Shown: positions 27,656-36,890, counted from the stretch's first letter. The stretch: 64,000 nucleotides of DNA from DASSBG01 sp035699085 (GCA_035699085.1 DASSBG010000045.1:243883-307882); one strand, 5' to 3'. Translations and numbers: made by a program. Notes: generated from the sequence alone by a model not told the origin.

Positions 27656-28840
27656 ATGCGCGGCACGTTGATCCGTGGCCTGGCCGGCGCCCTCGCGCTC
27701 GGCCTGTTCTGGTTGCTGCTGCTGGCAGCCGCGGCCGGCGTCGGCCCGGGGCAGCCATGGTCGCCGGTGCAGCCGCTGCAGCTCGAGCCGGGGAAGGTCC
27801 ACACCGTGTTTGGAAGCGCCGAGGCGGCCGCCGACGGCTTGCGCGTCGACGCCCTCGGGGCGCGGGCGCTGGGTCTGCAGACCTGGCGGGTGTCGCTTCA
27901 GGCCGAAGACTACGACCTGCTGCACTACCGTTTCGAGGGCCTGCCGCGCAGCCTGGCCATCGACCTGGTCTTCCGCCGCGCCGCCCAGCCGGAAAACGTG
28001 GTGACAACGACCCTGCCGGCGCCGGTGCTCGGCAACGGCACGGTGGACCTGCAGGCACTGCCGCAGTGGCGCGGTCGCATCACCGAGTTGGGTTTCTCCG
28101 AATACCCGGACCCGCAGCTGGTGCCGGCGACGGCTCCGGTGGAGCCTTTCGTGCTGGCCGGTGCCGATCTCGAGCAGCGCAGCTGGCTTGGCGCCTTGCG
28201 CTTGCTGGCCAGCGACTGGCTGGGTTACCGGCCGTGGCGGCAGAGCTCGATCAACGCGCTGGATGAGCAGGGACCCGGGGGGCACTGGCCGCTGGTGCCG
28301 GTGCTGGCGCTGGGCGCACTGGGCAGCCTGGTGCTGCTGGTCTGGCTGCTGCGCGTGCCGCCGCGGCCGGCGCTCATGGGCGTGGTGCTCGGCATCTGGC
28401 TGCTGCTCGACGCGCACTGGCTTTTGCGGCTCAGCCAGCGCCACGGGCAGGCGCGCGCGGCCTATGCCGGCAAGAGCTGGCCGGAGCGCCGCCAGTTCCA
28501 GTCCGATCACGCACTGGTCGAGGCAGCGGCGCGCATCAAGCATGCACTGGTAGGCGAGCCGCGCGATCGCCACGTGCTGCTGTGGGCCGACGACGGCTTT
28601 GTTCGCGGCCGCCTTGGCTATCACCTGCGCCCGCTGAACGTCGGCAACTGGACGCCGGCTCGCGGTGGCTTGCGCCGGCTTGCCAGCGGCAGCCTGCTGG
28701 TCGTCGCTGACCGTGGCGGCCGCTGGCGCTTCGATCCGGCCAGCGACATTCTCGACCTGGGTGCCGATGCGGTGCGGGCGCGCCGCCTGTGGCATGGGGG
28801 CAGTATCAGCCTCTACCGCGTGGAGCGGCCGTCGCCGTGA
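27656..28840 (+). CDS. Unrecognised membrane protein
   Basis: 394 aa from ATG 27656 (GTG 27647 is an alternative). One N-terminal helix (about 9-28, LAGALALGLFWLLLLAAAA), a periplasmic domain of about 180 residues, two to three helices in the middle (LVPVLALGALGSLVLLVWLL and ALMGVVLGIWLLLDAHWLL), then a C-terminal soluble domain (RHVLLWADDGFVRGRLGYHL). It overlaps the next gene by GTGA, and both stand opposite a GT4 gene, which suggests a role in polysaccharide or lipid-linked sugar handling. That is inference from context only. Confidence 0.7.
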   Translation: MRGTLIRGLAGALALGLFWLLLLAAAAGVGPGQPWSPVQPLQLEPGKVHTVFGSAEAAADGLRVDALGARALGLQTWRVSLQAEDYDLLHYRFEGLPRSLAIDLVFRRAAQPENVVTTTLPAPVLGNGTVDLQALPQWRGRITELGFSEYPDPQLVPATAPVEPFVLAGADLEQRSWLGALRLLASDWLGYRPWRQSSINALDEQGPGGHWPLVPVLALGALGSLVLLVWLLRVPPRPALMGVVLGIWLLLDAHWLLRLSQRHGQARAAYAGKSWPERRQFQSDHALVEAAARIKHALVGEPRDRHVLLWADDGFVRGRLGYHLRPLNVGNWTPARGGLRRLASGSLLVVADRGGRWRFDPASDILDLGADAVRARRLWHGGSISLYRVERPSP

Positions 28841-30255
28841 CGATGCTGCTGGCCTGGCTGGCCCCCTGGTTGCTCGGCAGCGGCCTCTGGCTGCTTGCCG
28901 ATGGACGGCCGCGATCACCGGCGGCGTGGGCGGCGGCGCTCGGCGGCGGCTGGATCGTCGGCATGCTGCTTACGTCGTGGCTGCTGGCGGCGCTGGCCGG
29001 CGTGGTGTCGCCGCGTGGGTGCGTGTTGCAACTTGGCCCGTGGGTCGCTGCGGCCGGGGCGCTGCTGTGTGCGCTGGCATTGTGGCGGCGAGCGCCGGTT
29101 GCAACCGGGCTGCAAGGCCGTTCGCGCCTGGCACCCTGGTCGCGCCCGCTCGTCGCGCTGCTGGCGCTGTTGCTGCTGTATCACGCCTGGCTGGTGTTTG
29201 GCGAGGCTTCGCTGCGCCCGTTGTTTGCCTGGGACGCGTGGCTGGTGTGGTCGGTCAAGCCGAAGGTCTGGTACCTGCTTGACCACTGGGTGCCGTTCGT
29301 CGACACGGCGCGCTGGCTGGCCGACGCCGGCGGTGGCGCATACACCGATGTCGCGCCGTTCTACCCGGCGCTGCTCGGCCGCCTGCAGGTCTGGTTCGCC
29401 AGCGCCGCCGGCTGCTGGTGCGGGCCGTCCTTCATGGTGTTGTGGCCGAGCCTCTGGGCCGCGATGCTGCTGGCGGGCTATGGCCAGTTGCGCCTGCTTG
29501 GCGTGGCCGCTCTGCCGGCTTGGGTCGCCACCTACGCGCTGGGTTCGCTGCCGCTGCTCAACACCCACGCCGCGTTGCCCGGCTACGCCGACGTCTGGCT
29601 TGGCGCCTGCTTTGCCCTCACGCTGTTGTGCTGGTTGCACTGGCAGTTGCGGCGCGACTGGCGGCAGCTGGCGCTGGCACTGGCGCTGGGCTTTTCGATG
29701 CCCTGGATCAAGCTTGAGGGCGCGGTCTGGCTATGCCTGTGGCTGGCGGTGCTGGGCCTGGGACTGGTACCGGCGCGCTGGCGCCTGCGCTGCGTGCTCG
29801 GGCTGCTGGTTTTGCTGGCGGTTGGCCTTGCCGCCGGCGGCTTCGCCCTGCCGCTGCCCGGGCTCGGGCTTGTCCACGTCAGTCTGGACCAGGTCGTGGT
29901 GCCGGAGATGTCGCCCTTCGCACTGGACTGGCACCCGGTGCTGCCGCCGCTGGCCCGCGTGCTCTGGGTGCTGCCCAACTGGCACCTGCTGTTCTACCTT
30001 GCGCCGCTGCTGGTGGCATGGCGCTGGCGGGCGGCATGGGCGTTGCCGGGCGTGAACCTGCTGGGCCTTTGCCTGCTCGGTGGCGCGCTGTTCCTGCTGT
30101 TCCTGTTCACCTGCACCGGCGCCGCCGTGTGGGCTGCGAACTACACCAGCAGCGCGCGGTTGCTGCTGCAGTGGGCACCGGCGCTGGTGTTTTACCTGGC
30201 GCTGCTCTGGTCGGCGCGCACCACACAGCCGTCCCAGTCGCGCAGCATGTCCTGA
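28837..30255 (+). CDS. Polytopic membrane protein, possible GT-C-type glycosyltransferase
   Basis: 472 aa from GTG 28837 (overlapping the previous stop) or ATG 28843. About 10-12 membrane helices, with an extramembrane stretch FAWDAWLVWSVKPKVWYLLD that could be a periplasmic catalytic loop with acidic residues, as in GT-C enzymes. No diagnostic family motif is recognised. The 3' end overlaps the convergent GT4 gene by 64 bp. Confidence 0.7.
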   Translation: MTMLLAWLAPWLLGSGLWLLADGRPRSPAAWAAALGGGWIVGMLLTSWLLAALAGVVSPRGCVLQLGPWVAAAGALLCALALWRRAPVATGLQGRSRLAPWSRPLVALLALLLLYHAWLVFGEASLRPLFAWDAWLVWSVKPKVWYLLDHWVPFVDTARWLADAGGGAYTDVAPFYPALLGRLQVWFASAAGCWCGPSFMVLWPSLWAAMLLAGYGQLRLLGVAALPAWVATYALGSLPLLNTHAALPGYADVWLGACFALTLLCWLHWQLRRDWRQLALALALGFSMPWIKLEGAVWLCLWLAVLGLGLVPARWRLRCVLGLLVLLAVGLAAGGFALPLPGLGLVHVSLDQVVVPEMSPFALDWHPVLPPLARVLWVLPNWHLLFYLAPLLVAWRWRAAWALPGVNLLGLCLLGGALFLLFLFTCTGAAVWAANYTSSARLLLQWAPALVFYLALLWSARTTQPSQSRSMS

Positions 30256-31385
30256 TACAGCTTCAGCAGCGCGTGGGTCGCGGTGTCGTCGCAGAAGTGG
30301 CTTTGCCAGCGGGCGTGGCCGGCGGCCGCGAGCGCGGCGCGCCTGGCGGGGTCGGCCGCCGTCTCGCTGAGGGCGTCGGCCAGCGCCTGCACGTCGCCAG
30401 CCGCGGCGAGCCGGCCGGCGCGGCCATCGTCCAGCACGTGGTTGATGCCGGAGCCCGGGACCAGGCTGGCGACGACAGGCAGGCGTGCCCGCATCGCTTC
30501 CAGCAGCACCATTCCGAAGGCTTCGCTGCGCGCCACCGAGGACAGGCAGAACAACTCGGCGGCGGCGTAGGCGGCGTCGCGTGCGTCGTCGTCAAGCGCG
30601 CCGCACATCCGCACGCGCTGCTCCAGCCCCAACTCGCTGCGTAATTGGCGCAGCGAGCTCTCGCACTCGCCGCTGCCGATCAACACCAGGTTGATGTCGC
30701 GGGTGCGCGCCAGGGCACGCAGCAGGACGTCGAACCCCTTGTAATGGCTGAGCCGGCCGACCGCGAGCAGGCGCAGGCCCTGCACCGGCCACAGCGCGCG
30801 CGCGGCCTCGACCGCGGCCGGCGGCGGGCCGGGCTGCTGGGCGAGGGTCAGGGGGATGACGCGCACCTTGTCGCGCCAGCGGGTCAGCGGTTCGCTGGCG
30901 TCGATGTAATGCGGCGAGGTGGCGATGATGCGCTGCGCACGCGCCAGCAGTGCGCTCTGCCAAGGCCGGTAAAGCGGGTAGATCAGGCGAACGGGCCCCG
31001 GTGCCTGGCGCAGCGGGATGTCCGAATGCCAGTGCAGTACCCAGGGCAGGCGGCGCGCCGCCGGCAGCAGCAGCGGCCACAGCGCCGCGGGGTTGGGCAT
31101 GTGCAGGTGCAGCAGGTGCGGCCGGCGCTCGCGCAGCATGCGCGACAGCACGGGCGCAAAGCCCGGGCCGACCGGGGTGTAGGCGAGCTGCACCGGGCAG
31201 CCGACAAGTTCCACATGCACCCCGGCGTCGCCAAATGCCTGCCCCCGCCACTGGCCCGGTGCGGCATGGGCAAGCACGTCGACGGTGGCGCCGGCCGCCG
31301 CCAGCCGACTGCACAGGCCGTGCATGGAGCGCTCGACGCCACCCGCGTAAGGGGGCCAGAATTTTCCGATGTGGAGGACACGCAT
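30192..31385 (-). CDS. GT4-family glycosyltransferase
   Basis: 397 aa from ATG 31385, MRVLHIGKFWPPYAGGVERSM, the classic N-terminal GT4 start. The C-terminal half carries LLAVGRLSHYKGFDVLLRAL and the SEAFGMVLLEAMRARLPVVAS donor-binding motif (EX7E). A retaining, nucleotide-sugar-dependent transferase of the cytoplasm, probably for surface polysaccharide or glycolipid. An AGTGTA (TACACT on its own strand) lies 7 bp before the ATG, a likely leaderless promoter. Confidence 0.92.
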   Translation of the reverse strand: MRVLHIGKFWPPYAGGVERSMHGLCSRLAAAGATVDVLAHAAPGQWRGQAFGDAGVHVELVGCPVQLAYTPVGPGFAPVLSRMLRERRPHLLHLHMPNPAALWPLLLPAARRLPWVLHWHSDIPLRQAPGPVRLIYPLYRPWQSALLARAQRIIATSPHYIDASEPLTRWRDKVRVIPLTLAQQPGPPPAAVEAARALWPVQGLRLLAVGRLSHYKGFDVLLRALARTRDINLVLIGSGECESSLRQLRSELGLEQRVRMCGALDDDARDAAYAAAELFCLSSVARSEAFGMVLLEAMRARLPVVASLVPGSGINHVLDDGRAGRLAAAGDVQALADALSETAADPARRAALAAAGHARWQSHFCDDTATHALLKLYQDMLRDWDGCVVRADQSSAR

Positions 31386-31392
31386 GCGCTGC

Positions 31393-31398
31393 AGTGTA
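31393..31398 (-). promoter_or_regulatory. Candidate -10 of the GT4 gene (leaderless)
   Basis: Reads TACACT on the minus strand, ending 7 bp before the ATG at 31385. No ribosome-binding site lies between. The same layout is seen at ruvB, dapE and dinG. Confidence 0.4.
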
Positions 31399-31574
31399 CC
31401 GGTGCCCCGGCGCGCGCGCGCCCTCCGGCGATTCCTCGGCAAGAGTCTGTACAGGTGGCGGCCGCGAGAGCGGTGGTGAGGTGAGCAGCACACGGAAAAA
31501 GCCCGCGCGCCGGCTTTCCCCGTTCCCCATTCCGCACTCTCCATTCCAGCGCAGCGCAGCGCAGCAACCGAAGC

Positions 31575-31580
31575 TATGCT
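31575..31580 (+). promoter_or_regulatory. Candidate -10 of dapE (leaderless)
   Basis: TATGCT ends 6 bp before the dapE ATG, the same spacing as at ruvB and dinG. No Shine-Dalgarno sequence is present, so translation would begin at or near the 5' end of the mRNA. Confidence 0.45.
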
Positions 31581-31586
31581 TGCCGC

Positions 31587-32726
31587 ATGTCCGATGTGCT
31601 CGACCTTGCCTGCGAATTGATCAGCCGTCGCTCGCTGACGCCGGACGATGCCGGCTGCCAGGCGCTGGTGGGCGAGCGGCTGGCCGCCGCCGGCTTCCGT
31701 GTCGAGCGGCTTCGCGTTGGCACCGTCGACAACCTCTGGGCTACCCACGGGGAGGATGGACCGACCCTCGCTTTTCTCGGCCATACCGACGTCGTCCCCA
31801 GCGGCCCGGAAGCCGACTGGCAGTCGCCGCCGTTCCAGCCGACGCTGCGCGGCGGCCGGCTGTTCGGCCGCGGCGCTGCCGACATGAAGGGGTCGGTGGC
31901 GGCGATGGTGGTGGCGCTGGAGCGCTTCGCCGCGAGCCAGCCGCACCACCGGGGCCGCCTGGCACTGCTGCTGACCAGCGATGAGGAAGGCGATGCCGTC
32001 GATGGCGTGCGTGCGGTCGCAGACCGCTTCCGCGGTGACGGCACGCGCATCGACTGGTGCGTGGTGGGCGAGCCGTCGGCGGAAGCGCGGCTCGGCGATC
32101 GCATCCGCGTTGGTCGCCGCGGTTCGCTGTCGGCGACGCTGCGGCTGCGCGGCGTGCAGGGACACGTCGCCTACCCCGAGAACGCGCGCAACCCCATCCA
32201 CCTGTTTGCACCCGCGCTGGCCGAACTGCTGGCGCAGCGCTGGGACGACGGCGATGCGGATTTTCCGCCCACCTCGCTGCAGGTGTCCAACCTCAACGCC
32301 GGCACCGGCGCGACCAATGTCATCCCCGGCCTGCTGACCGCGCTGTTCAACTTCCGCTACGCCACCGCCAGCCGGACGGAGGATTTGCAGGCGCGGGTCG
32401 AGGCGCTGCTCGCGCGCCATGGCCTCGACTGCCAGATCGACTGGCACGACTCCGGCCGGCCGTTCCTCGCAGAGGCCGGCGGTCGGCTGCGCGAAGCCGC
32501 GGTGGCGGTCTGCCGCGAGCTCACAGGTGAGGCGCCGGAACAAAGCACCGGCGGCGGTACATCCGACGGCCGCTTCATCGCGCCGCTGGGCGCCGAGGTG
32601 GTCGAGCTTGGGCCGGTGAACGCCAGCATCCACAAGGTCGACGAGTACGTCGCCGTCGCCGACCTCGAGCGCCTGCCGGCCGCCTACCTCGCACTCTGCG
32701 AGCGGCTTTTGCGGCCGCCAGCATGA
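31587..32726 (+). CDS. dapE: Succinyl-diaminopimelate desuccinylase DapE
   Basis: 379 aa. M20 metallopeptidase fold: GHTDVVPSG (H66, D68), GAADMKG (D99), SDEEGD (E133/E134, the catalytic base region), VVGEPS, and a late zinc ligand in NASIHKVDEY. The substrate-binding TGGGTSDGRF motif of DapE is present. It makes LL-DAP for lysine and peptidoglycan. Overlaps the next gene by ATGA. Confidence 0.96.
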   Translation: MSDVLDLACELISRRSLTPDDAGCQALVGERLAAAGFRVERLRVGTVDNLWATHGEDGPTLAFLGHTDVVPSGPEADWQSPPFQPTLRGGRLFGRGAADMKGSVAAMVVALERFAASQPHHRGRLALLLTSDEEGDAVDGVRAVADRFRGDGTRIDWCVVGEPSAEARLGDRIRVGRRGSLSATLRLRGVQGHVAYPENARNPIHLFAPALAELLAQRWDDGDADFPPTSLQVSNLNAGTGATNVIPGLLTALFNFRYATASRTEDLQARVEALLARHGLDCQIDWHDSGRPFLAEAGGRLREAAVAVCRELTGEAPEQSTGGGTSDGRFIAPLGAEVVELGPVNASIHKVDEYVAVADLERLPAAYLALCERLLRPPA

Positions 32727-33106
32727 GCGACCCGACACGCGACGACCTGGCGGCGCTGCAGGGCTGCTGGAAGCAGACCGGCCTGGAGGCGGACGGCGTG
32801 GTCGATCCGCCGGATGAGGTCGGCGGCACCGATGCCGTCACCACGATCAGCGGCATGCACTTCACGGTGCGCGCGCCTGGCGGCACGCTGCTGCTTGAAG
32901 GCCGCTTCACGCTCGATGCCACCACCACGCCAAAGTCGATCACCTGGATCGATTCGATGGGCGAGGACGCGGGCCGGCCATTACCCGCCATTTATCGCCT
33001 TGACGGTGAGCGTTTCGTCTTCATCGCCGCCGGCACCGGCATGCCGCGACCAACGCGCTTCCGCACCGAACGCGGCCAGACTCTGCGCCGCTTCGTCCGC
33101 GCGTAG
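32723..33106 (+). CDS. TIGR03067-like small soluble protein
   Basis: 127 aa. Starts DLAALQGCWKQTGLEADG and contains FTLDATTTPKSITWID, the pattern of the TIGR03067 family (L.G.W......G....DP..TPK.ID). This is a lipocalin-like beta fold of unknown role. Coupled to dapE by ATGA. The stop codon TAG is the TAG of a GTAGGGCGGG REP element. Confidence 0.75.
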   Translation: MSDPTRDDLAALQGCWKQTGLEADGVVDPPDEVGGTDAVTTISGMHFTVRAPGGTLLLEGRFTLDATTTPKSITWIDSMGEDAGRPLPAIYRLDGERFVFIAAGTGMPRPTRFRTERGQTLRRFVRA

Positions 33107-33124
33107 GGCGGGCTTCAACCCGTC
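33103..33124. repeat. REP element overlapping a stop codon
   Basis: GTAGGGCGGGCTTCAACCCGTC. Its TAG at 33104-33106 is the stop codon of the preceding gene. The remaining gap to 33382 has GC-rich inverted repeats (around 33200-33225) and AT-richer DNA near 33280-33300, but no promoter I can defend. Confidence 0.75.
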
Positions 33125-33382
33125 GTCGTGGTGGCCGAGCTGGCCGACCGGCGCGCGCGTGACGGCATCCGGTGCGGCGGGTGGAAAACCCTCGGTTTTG
33201 GCGGTCCGAGGGCCGCCCTGGGCGGCCTGCGACAGCCTCGGTTCGCGCAGAACCCGCGCCACGCTTGGTTCTCACACTCCTCTTACGTTGCCTGCCTAGG
33301 CTTCAGCGCGAGTTCATGTTTCCGGACGTTCGCCTGCTCCAGGCGCCGCACCCGGCCGTTCTTCCATCGAGGCGCTTCAACA

Positions 33383-34159
33383 ATGAAAAAGCAACCGGCA
33401 AAGGCCAACCAGGGCGGTTTCACATTGGTCGAGATGGCCGTCGTTTTGGTCATCATTGGCCTGATCCTCGGCGCGGTTTCCATCGGCAAGGATGTCCAGC
33501 GCAACGCCGAGTACACCAAGATCAAGCAGAAGTTCGTTGACCAGTGGACCGTGGCCTACAACACCTACACGCAGCGCACCGGCGTGGTGCCGGGCGACAG
33601 CCAGATCCAGCCGCGGCTGATGGTCAATGGCGCGAACTACGTGGCGGGTGCCGGCGCCCCGATCTCCGGCGGCAACATGTCGGGCGCCACTGCGCCGGAC
33701 GCGGTCTGCCACGGCTCGGCCGGGCAGAAGATGGCACGCGCGATGGAGGGGGGCTTCGACCTGCGCACCCTGATGCAGCAGGCGGGCGTGCGCATGCCGC
33801 CAGGCCGTGCCGAGGGCTCGGAAGACCGCTACGTCTACCTTGACAGCAACGGCAACCCGCAGGAACTGCAGGTGTGCTTCCAGTGGAATCCGCCGGGCGA
33901 CGCGGCCGGCTCCGGCAACGTCATGGTGCTGTCGGGCCTGACGCCGGACCTCGCCCGCTCGCTGGACCAGATGATCGACGGCAAGCCGGATGCGCGTGAA
34001 GGCCGCTTCCGCCAGGAAGGCGTCACCAACGACAGCAACGGCGTGCCGGGCATCGAGTGGGCGCTGACCAACACGGCGCAGTACGGCGGCGATCCGAATT
34101 CGAACCTCGACGAGGACCAGATCGACGTGGTCGTCGCCAACCTGAAAATGAACCAGTAA
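33383..34159 (+). CDS. Prepilin-like protein, family 1, first copy
   Basis: 258 aa. Class III signal: cleavage after G12 in QGG/FTLVEMAVVLVIIG, with Glu at +5. After the helix (GKDVQRNAEYTK) comes a globular domain with two Cys (AVCHGS and LQVCFQW) and the motif VYLDSNGNPQELQVCFQWNP, then GLTPDLARSLDQMIDGKPDAREG. The last two motifs are shared with 34175-35041 and 50491-51171. First gene of the 16-gene pilus-like operon, and a candidate for the main subunit. Confidence 0.9.
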   Translation: MKKQPAKANQGGFTLVEMAVVLVIIGLILGAVSIGKDVQRNAEYTKIKQKFVDQWTVAYNTYTQRTGVVPGDSQIQPRLMVNGANYVAGAGAPISGGNMSGATAPDAVCHGSAGQKMARAMEGGFDLRTLMQQAGVRMPPGRAEGSEDRYVYLDSNGNPQELQVCFQWNPPGDAAGSGNVMVLSGLTPDLARSLDQMIDGKPDAREGRFRQEGVTNDSNGVPGIEWALTNTAQYGGDPNSNLDEDQIDVVVANLKMNQ

Positions 34160-34174
34160 CCCGAGGAATCCGTC

Positions 34175-35041
34175 ATGACAATGCGAAACAGCCGCACCCG
34201 GGGAATGACCGCCATCCAGGTCGGCTTCACCCTGGTCGAGATGGCCGTGGTCCTGGTCATCATCGGCCTCATTCTCGGCGCGATCTCGGTCGGCAAGGAC
34301 GTCCAGCGCAACGCCGAGTACACCAAGGTCATCAACAAGTTCGGCAACGGCTGGAAGAAGGCCTACGACGAGTACTACCAGCGCACCGGCGTCGTCGTTG
34401 GCGACAGCCAGACCTCGCCGACCTACATGGTCGACGGCGGCCAAGCCACCATCGGTGGCGCGACCACCAGTGACGGCGGCAACCTCAATGGTGCGGTCGC
34501 CGGCATTCCGGAGAACTTTGCCAACACCGGCCGGCGCATCTGCCACGGCCAGGGCTACGCCGCCAATTCCGTCGGCGCCGGCGATCCGCCGCTGGAGCAG
34601 ACGGTTGACCTGCACGCGCTGATGGATCGCATCGGCATCCGCATGCCGGCCGGCCGTGGCGAGGGCCGTGAGGACCGTTACGTCTACAACGACAGCAACG
34701 GCAACCCGGTGGAACTGCAGGTGTGCTTCCAGTGGAACCCGCCGGGCACCATCAGTGGCGCCGGCAACGTCATGGTCCTGCGTGGCCTGACGCCGGACCT
34801 GGCGCGCCTGTTCGACCAGACGGTGGATGGCAAGCCGGATGCGCTCGAGGGTCGCTTCCGCCAGCAGAACGCGGGCAGCAACGACGGCGAGCCGTCCAGC
34901 CAGCGCCCCGGCATCCAGTGGGGCTCCAACAACACCTATGCGCAGAGCGAAGCCGGCGCGACCACGGCCGAAGGCACCGGCCGCGACAAGGATGAGGATC
35001 GCGTGGTGCTGGTCACGGCCCACTGGGTCATGGATCAATGA
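34175..35041 (+). CDS. Prepilin-like protein, family 1, second copy
   Basis: 288 aa (in-frame ATG 34181 is also possible). Cleavage after G17 in QVG/FTLVEMAVVLVIIG, Glu +5. It is strongly similar to its upstream neighbour: GKDVQRNAEYTK, AGRGEGREDRYVYNDSNGNP, LQVCFQWNPPGTISGAGNVM and GLTPDLARLFDQTVDGKPDA. A tandem duplication that has diverged. Overlaps the next gene by four bases (ATGA). Confidence 0.9.
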   Translation: MTMRNSRTRGMTAIQVGFTLVEMAVVLVIIGLILGAISVGKDVQRNAEYTKVINKFGNGWKKAYDEYYQRTGVVVGDSQTSPTYMVDGGQATIGGATTSDGGNLNGAVAGIPENFANTGRRICHGQGYAANSVGAGDPPLEQTVDLHALMDRIGIRMPAGRGEGREDRYVYNDSNGNPVELQVCFQWNPPGTISGAGNVMVLRGLTPDLARLFDQTVDGKPDALEGRFRQQNAGSNDGEPSSQRPGIQWGSNNTYAQSEAGATTAEGTGRDKDEDRVVLVTAHWVMDQ

Positions 35042-35562
35042 GCACGACCGCATCCAGCGAACGCCTGACCTGTGCTGCCGGGCTGCGTGCCCGGCGGCGC
35101 AACGTCCTGGTCGGCTTCGTGCTGGCGCTGCTGGTCCTCGGCTTCGCCATGTGGATGTTCGTCCGCGCGCACCGCGCCAGCGCCGAGGCCGGCTTCGAGT
35201 TGCAGCAGGCCCGGCAGGCGCTTGTCCAGGCACACCACCAGCAGGACCTGCGCAAGCAGCAGGCAGCACTGCACCAGGCGCTCGGCACCCTGGCGGCGGA
35301 GGCACACGCACGCGGGCTGGCGCCGGACCAGTGGTCCGAGCGCCGCGTCAGCCTGCGCCAGCAGGCCATCGGCCGCGCGGCCGCCGATGACGTGCTGACC
35401 AGCACCGGGCGCGGCAATGGCCACCTGTTTGCCGCCGAGTCCTTCGACTTGTCAGTCACCCGCGCCGACGAAGGCCTGTTCGAGCTGCCCGCCGACGCCA
35501 ACCAGCCGCTGCGCCTGACCATGAGCGGCACGGCGTTCTTCAGCACCCGTGGAGCCCGCTGA
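35038..35562 (+). CDS. Bitopic inner-membrane protein of the pilus-like operon (PilN/PilO-position)
   Basis: 174 aa. A short basic cytoplasmic start, one membrane helix (about 22-42, NVLVGFVLALLVLGFAMWMFV), a periplasmic coiled coil (about 45-90, ELQQARQALVQAHHQQDLRKQQAALH) and a small C-terminal domain. Size and topology match alignment-complex proteins such as PilN, PilO or MshJ, but no diagnostic motif is seen. The stop shares one base with the next start (TGATG). Confidence 0.75.
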   Translation: MSTTASSERLTCAAGLRARRRNVLVGFVLALLVLGFAMWMFVRAHRASAEAGFELQQARQALVQAHHQQDLRKQQAALHQALGTLAAEAHARGLAPDQWSERRVSLRQQAIGRAAADDVLTSTGRGNGHLFAAESFDLSVTRADEGLFELPADANQPLRLTMSGTAFFSTRGAR

Positions 35563-36890
35563 TGTCCATGTTGACTCTGTTCCATCTTGGCGGACGCTGG
35601 CTGGCGCTTGACGGCGCGCGGCTGGTGCCGTTGGACGAATACCCGACGCTGGATTTGCCCACGCTGGTGATCAGCGACTTCGATCACGCCCTGACTGGGG
35701 TGATGTCGCTGGAGGCCAGCCCGCGCATGGCTGCGCCGCTGGTCGAGCGGCGCCTGCGTGACGAGGGCCTGGTCGAAGGCGAAACCCGCCTGGAGATTTC
35801 CGAGCTGGTTCGTGTCGGCAAGGGCTTCCAGGCGCTCTACAGCGCCGTTCCGATGGGCGACTGGCAGCGCATGATCGGCTGGGCCAACGGCAACCGCGAC
35901 CACTGCCTGGTGGTGCCGCTGCTGAGCGTGGCCAAGCGGCTGCTGCAGCCGGGCCAGGCGGTGGTCCTGCGGCATGGCAACCAGGTCACCTATCTTGCGG
36001 TGGATCGCGATGCCGTGCAGCATGCCGAGACGCTGGCCTACAGCGACGACACCGACGGGGTGCTTGGTTCCATCACCGCGCTGGCGGATCGCGTACGCGC
36101 GCTGCTGGTCAACGGGCACGCGCCGCGCAAGGTCATCTGGTACGGCCTTGACGTGCGCCCCGGGCAAGACGACACCGCCTACGCCACCTTGTTCGGCCAG
36201 GCACTGAAGCTCGAGGTGCAGATGGCGGCGCACCACGCCCTGCGGCTGGACGACGGCGAGACGGTCCAATCCGCCATTCCGGAAATCGCCCGCGCCGCGC
36301 GCATCGGCGATGCCGCGTCGCCGCAACTGTCCGGCGCGTTGATCCATGCCGAGCGCTGGCTGCCGCTGGCCGCCGCCGCCGCGGCCGTGGCGGCGCTTGG
36401 CCTGCTGCTGTTTGCCTGGCGCGTGGACAGCCACGCCAAGGACAAACTGGCGCAGGCCGCGCAGCTGCAGGCCGAGGCCTCGCGCGCCGTCGCCGCCGCA
36501 TCGGCGCCGGATATGGACGAGCTTCGGCACACGCGCGATTTCGTCAAACGCCTGGCAGCTGCCGCCGACGGCCAGGACATGAGCGTGGCGCTGGCCAAGG
36601 TGCGGCAGTCGGCGCAAGCCTGGGTGCACGTCCTGCGCCTGAGGATGGACGAGCGGACGCACCAGATCTTCGTCGAGGGCGCCATCGACCATGGTCCGGA
36701 CGGCGCGAAGCACCTGGGCATGTTCATCGCCAACCTGCGTACCGCGGGCTTCCAGCCGTTGGCGGTTGACCCGCCGCTGGGCACGCGCTCGGCGGACTAT
36801 TTCTCCTATGCGTTGCAGCCGGCCGCCAGCGCGCCGGTGGCTTACGCGTTGCAAGCGAGCGCGCAGGGCGCGCCCGGGAGGTCGCCGTGA
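35562..36890 (+). CDS. PilM/PilO2/BfpC-like bitopic assembly-platform protein
   Basis: 442 aa. The cytoplasmic domain (about 1-260) begins LTLFHLGGRWLALDGARLVPLDEYP and looks like the actin-like or BfpC-type fold. A single membrane helix (about 266-286, LPLAAAAAAVAALGLLLFAW), a coiled coil (KDKLAQAAQLQAEASRAVAAA) and a periplasmic domain follow. In type IVb pili such proteins (BfpC, R64 PilO) join the cytoplasmic ATPase to the alignment complex. The exact family is inferred from topology and position. Confidence 0.7.
   Translation: MSMLTLFHLGGRWLALDGARLVPLDEYPTLDLPTLVISDFDHALTGVMSLEASPRMAAPLVERRLRDEGLVEGETRLEISELVRVGKGFQALYSAVPMGDWQRMIGWANGNRDHCLVVPLLSVAKRLLQPGQAVVLRHGNQVTYLAVDRDAVQHAETLAYSDDTDGVLGSITALADRVRALLVNGHAPRKVIWYGLDVRPGQDDTAYATLFGQALKLEVQMAAHHALRLDDGETVQSAIPEIARAARIGDAASPQLSGALIHAERWLPLAAAAAAVAALGLLLFAWRVDSHAKDKLAQAAQLQAEASRAVAAASAPDMDELRHTRDFVKRLAAAADGQDMSVALAKVRQSAQAWVHVLRLRMDERTHQIFVEGAIDHGPDGAKHLGMFIANLRTAGFQPLAVDPPLGTRSADYFSYALQPAASAPVAYALQASAQGAPGRSP

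Larger units (their letters stand above)
31386..31586. other. Divergent intergenic region between the GT4 gene and dapE
   Basis: 201 bp holding both -10-like hexamers (31393-31398 minus, 31575-31580 plus) and a C-rich CCCCATTCC array at about 31518-31550. A run of GCAGC units (about 31553-31566) lies just before the dapE -10. Confidence 0.5.
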
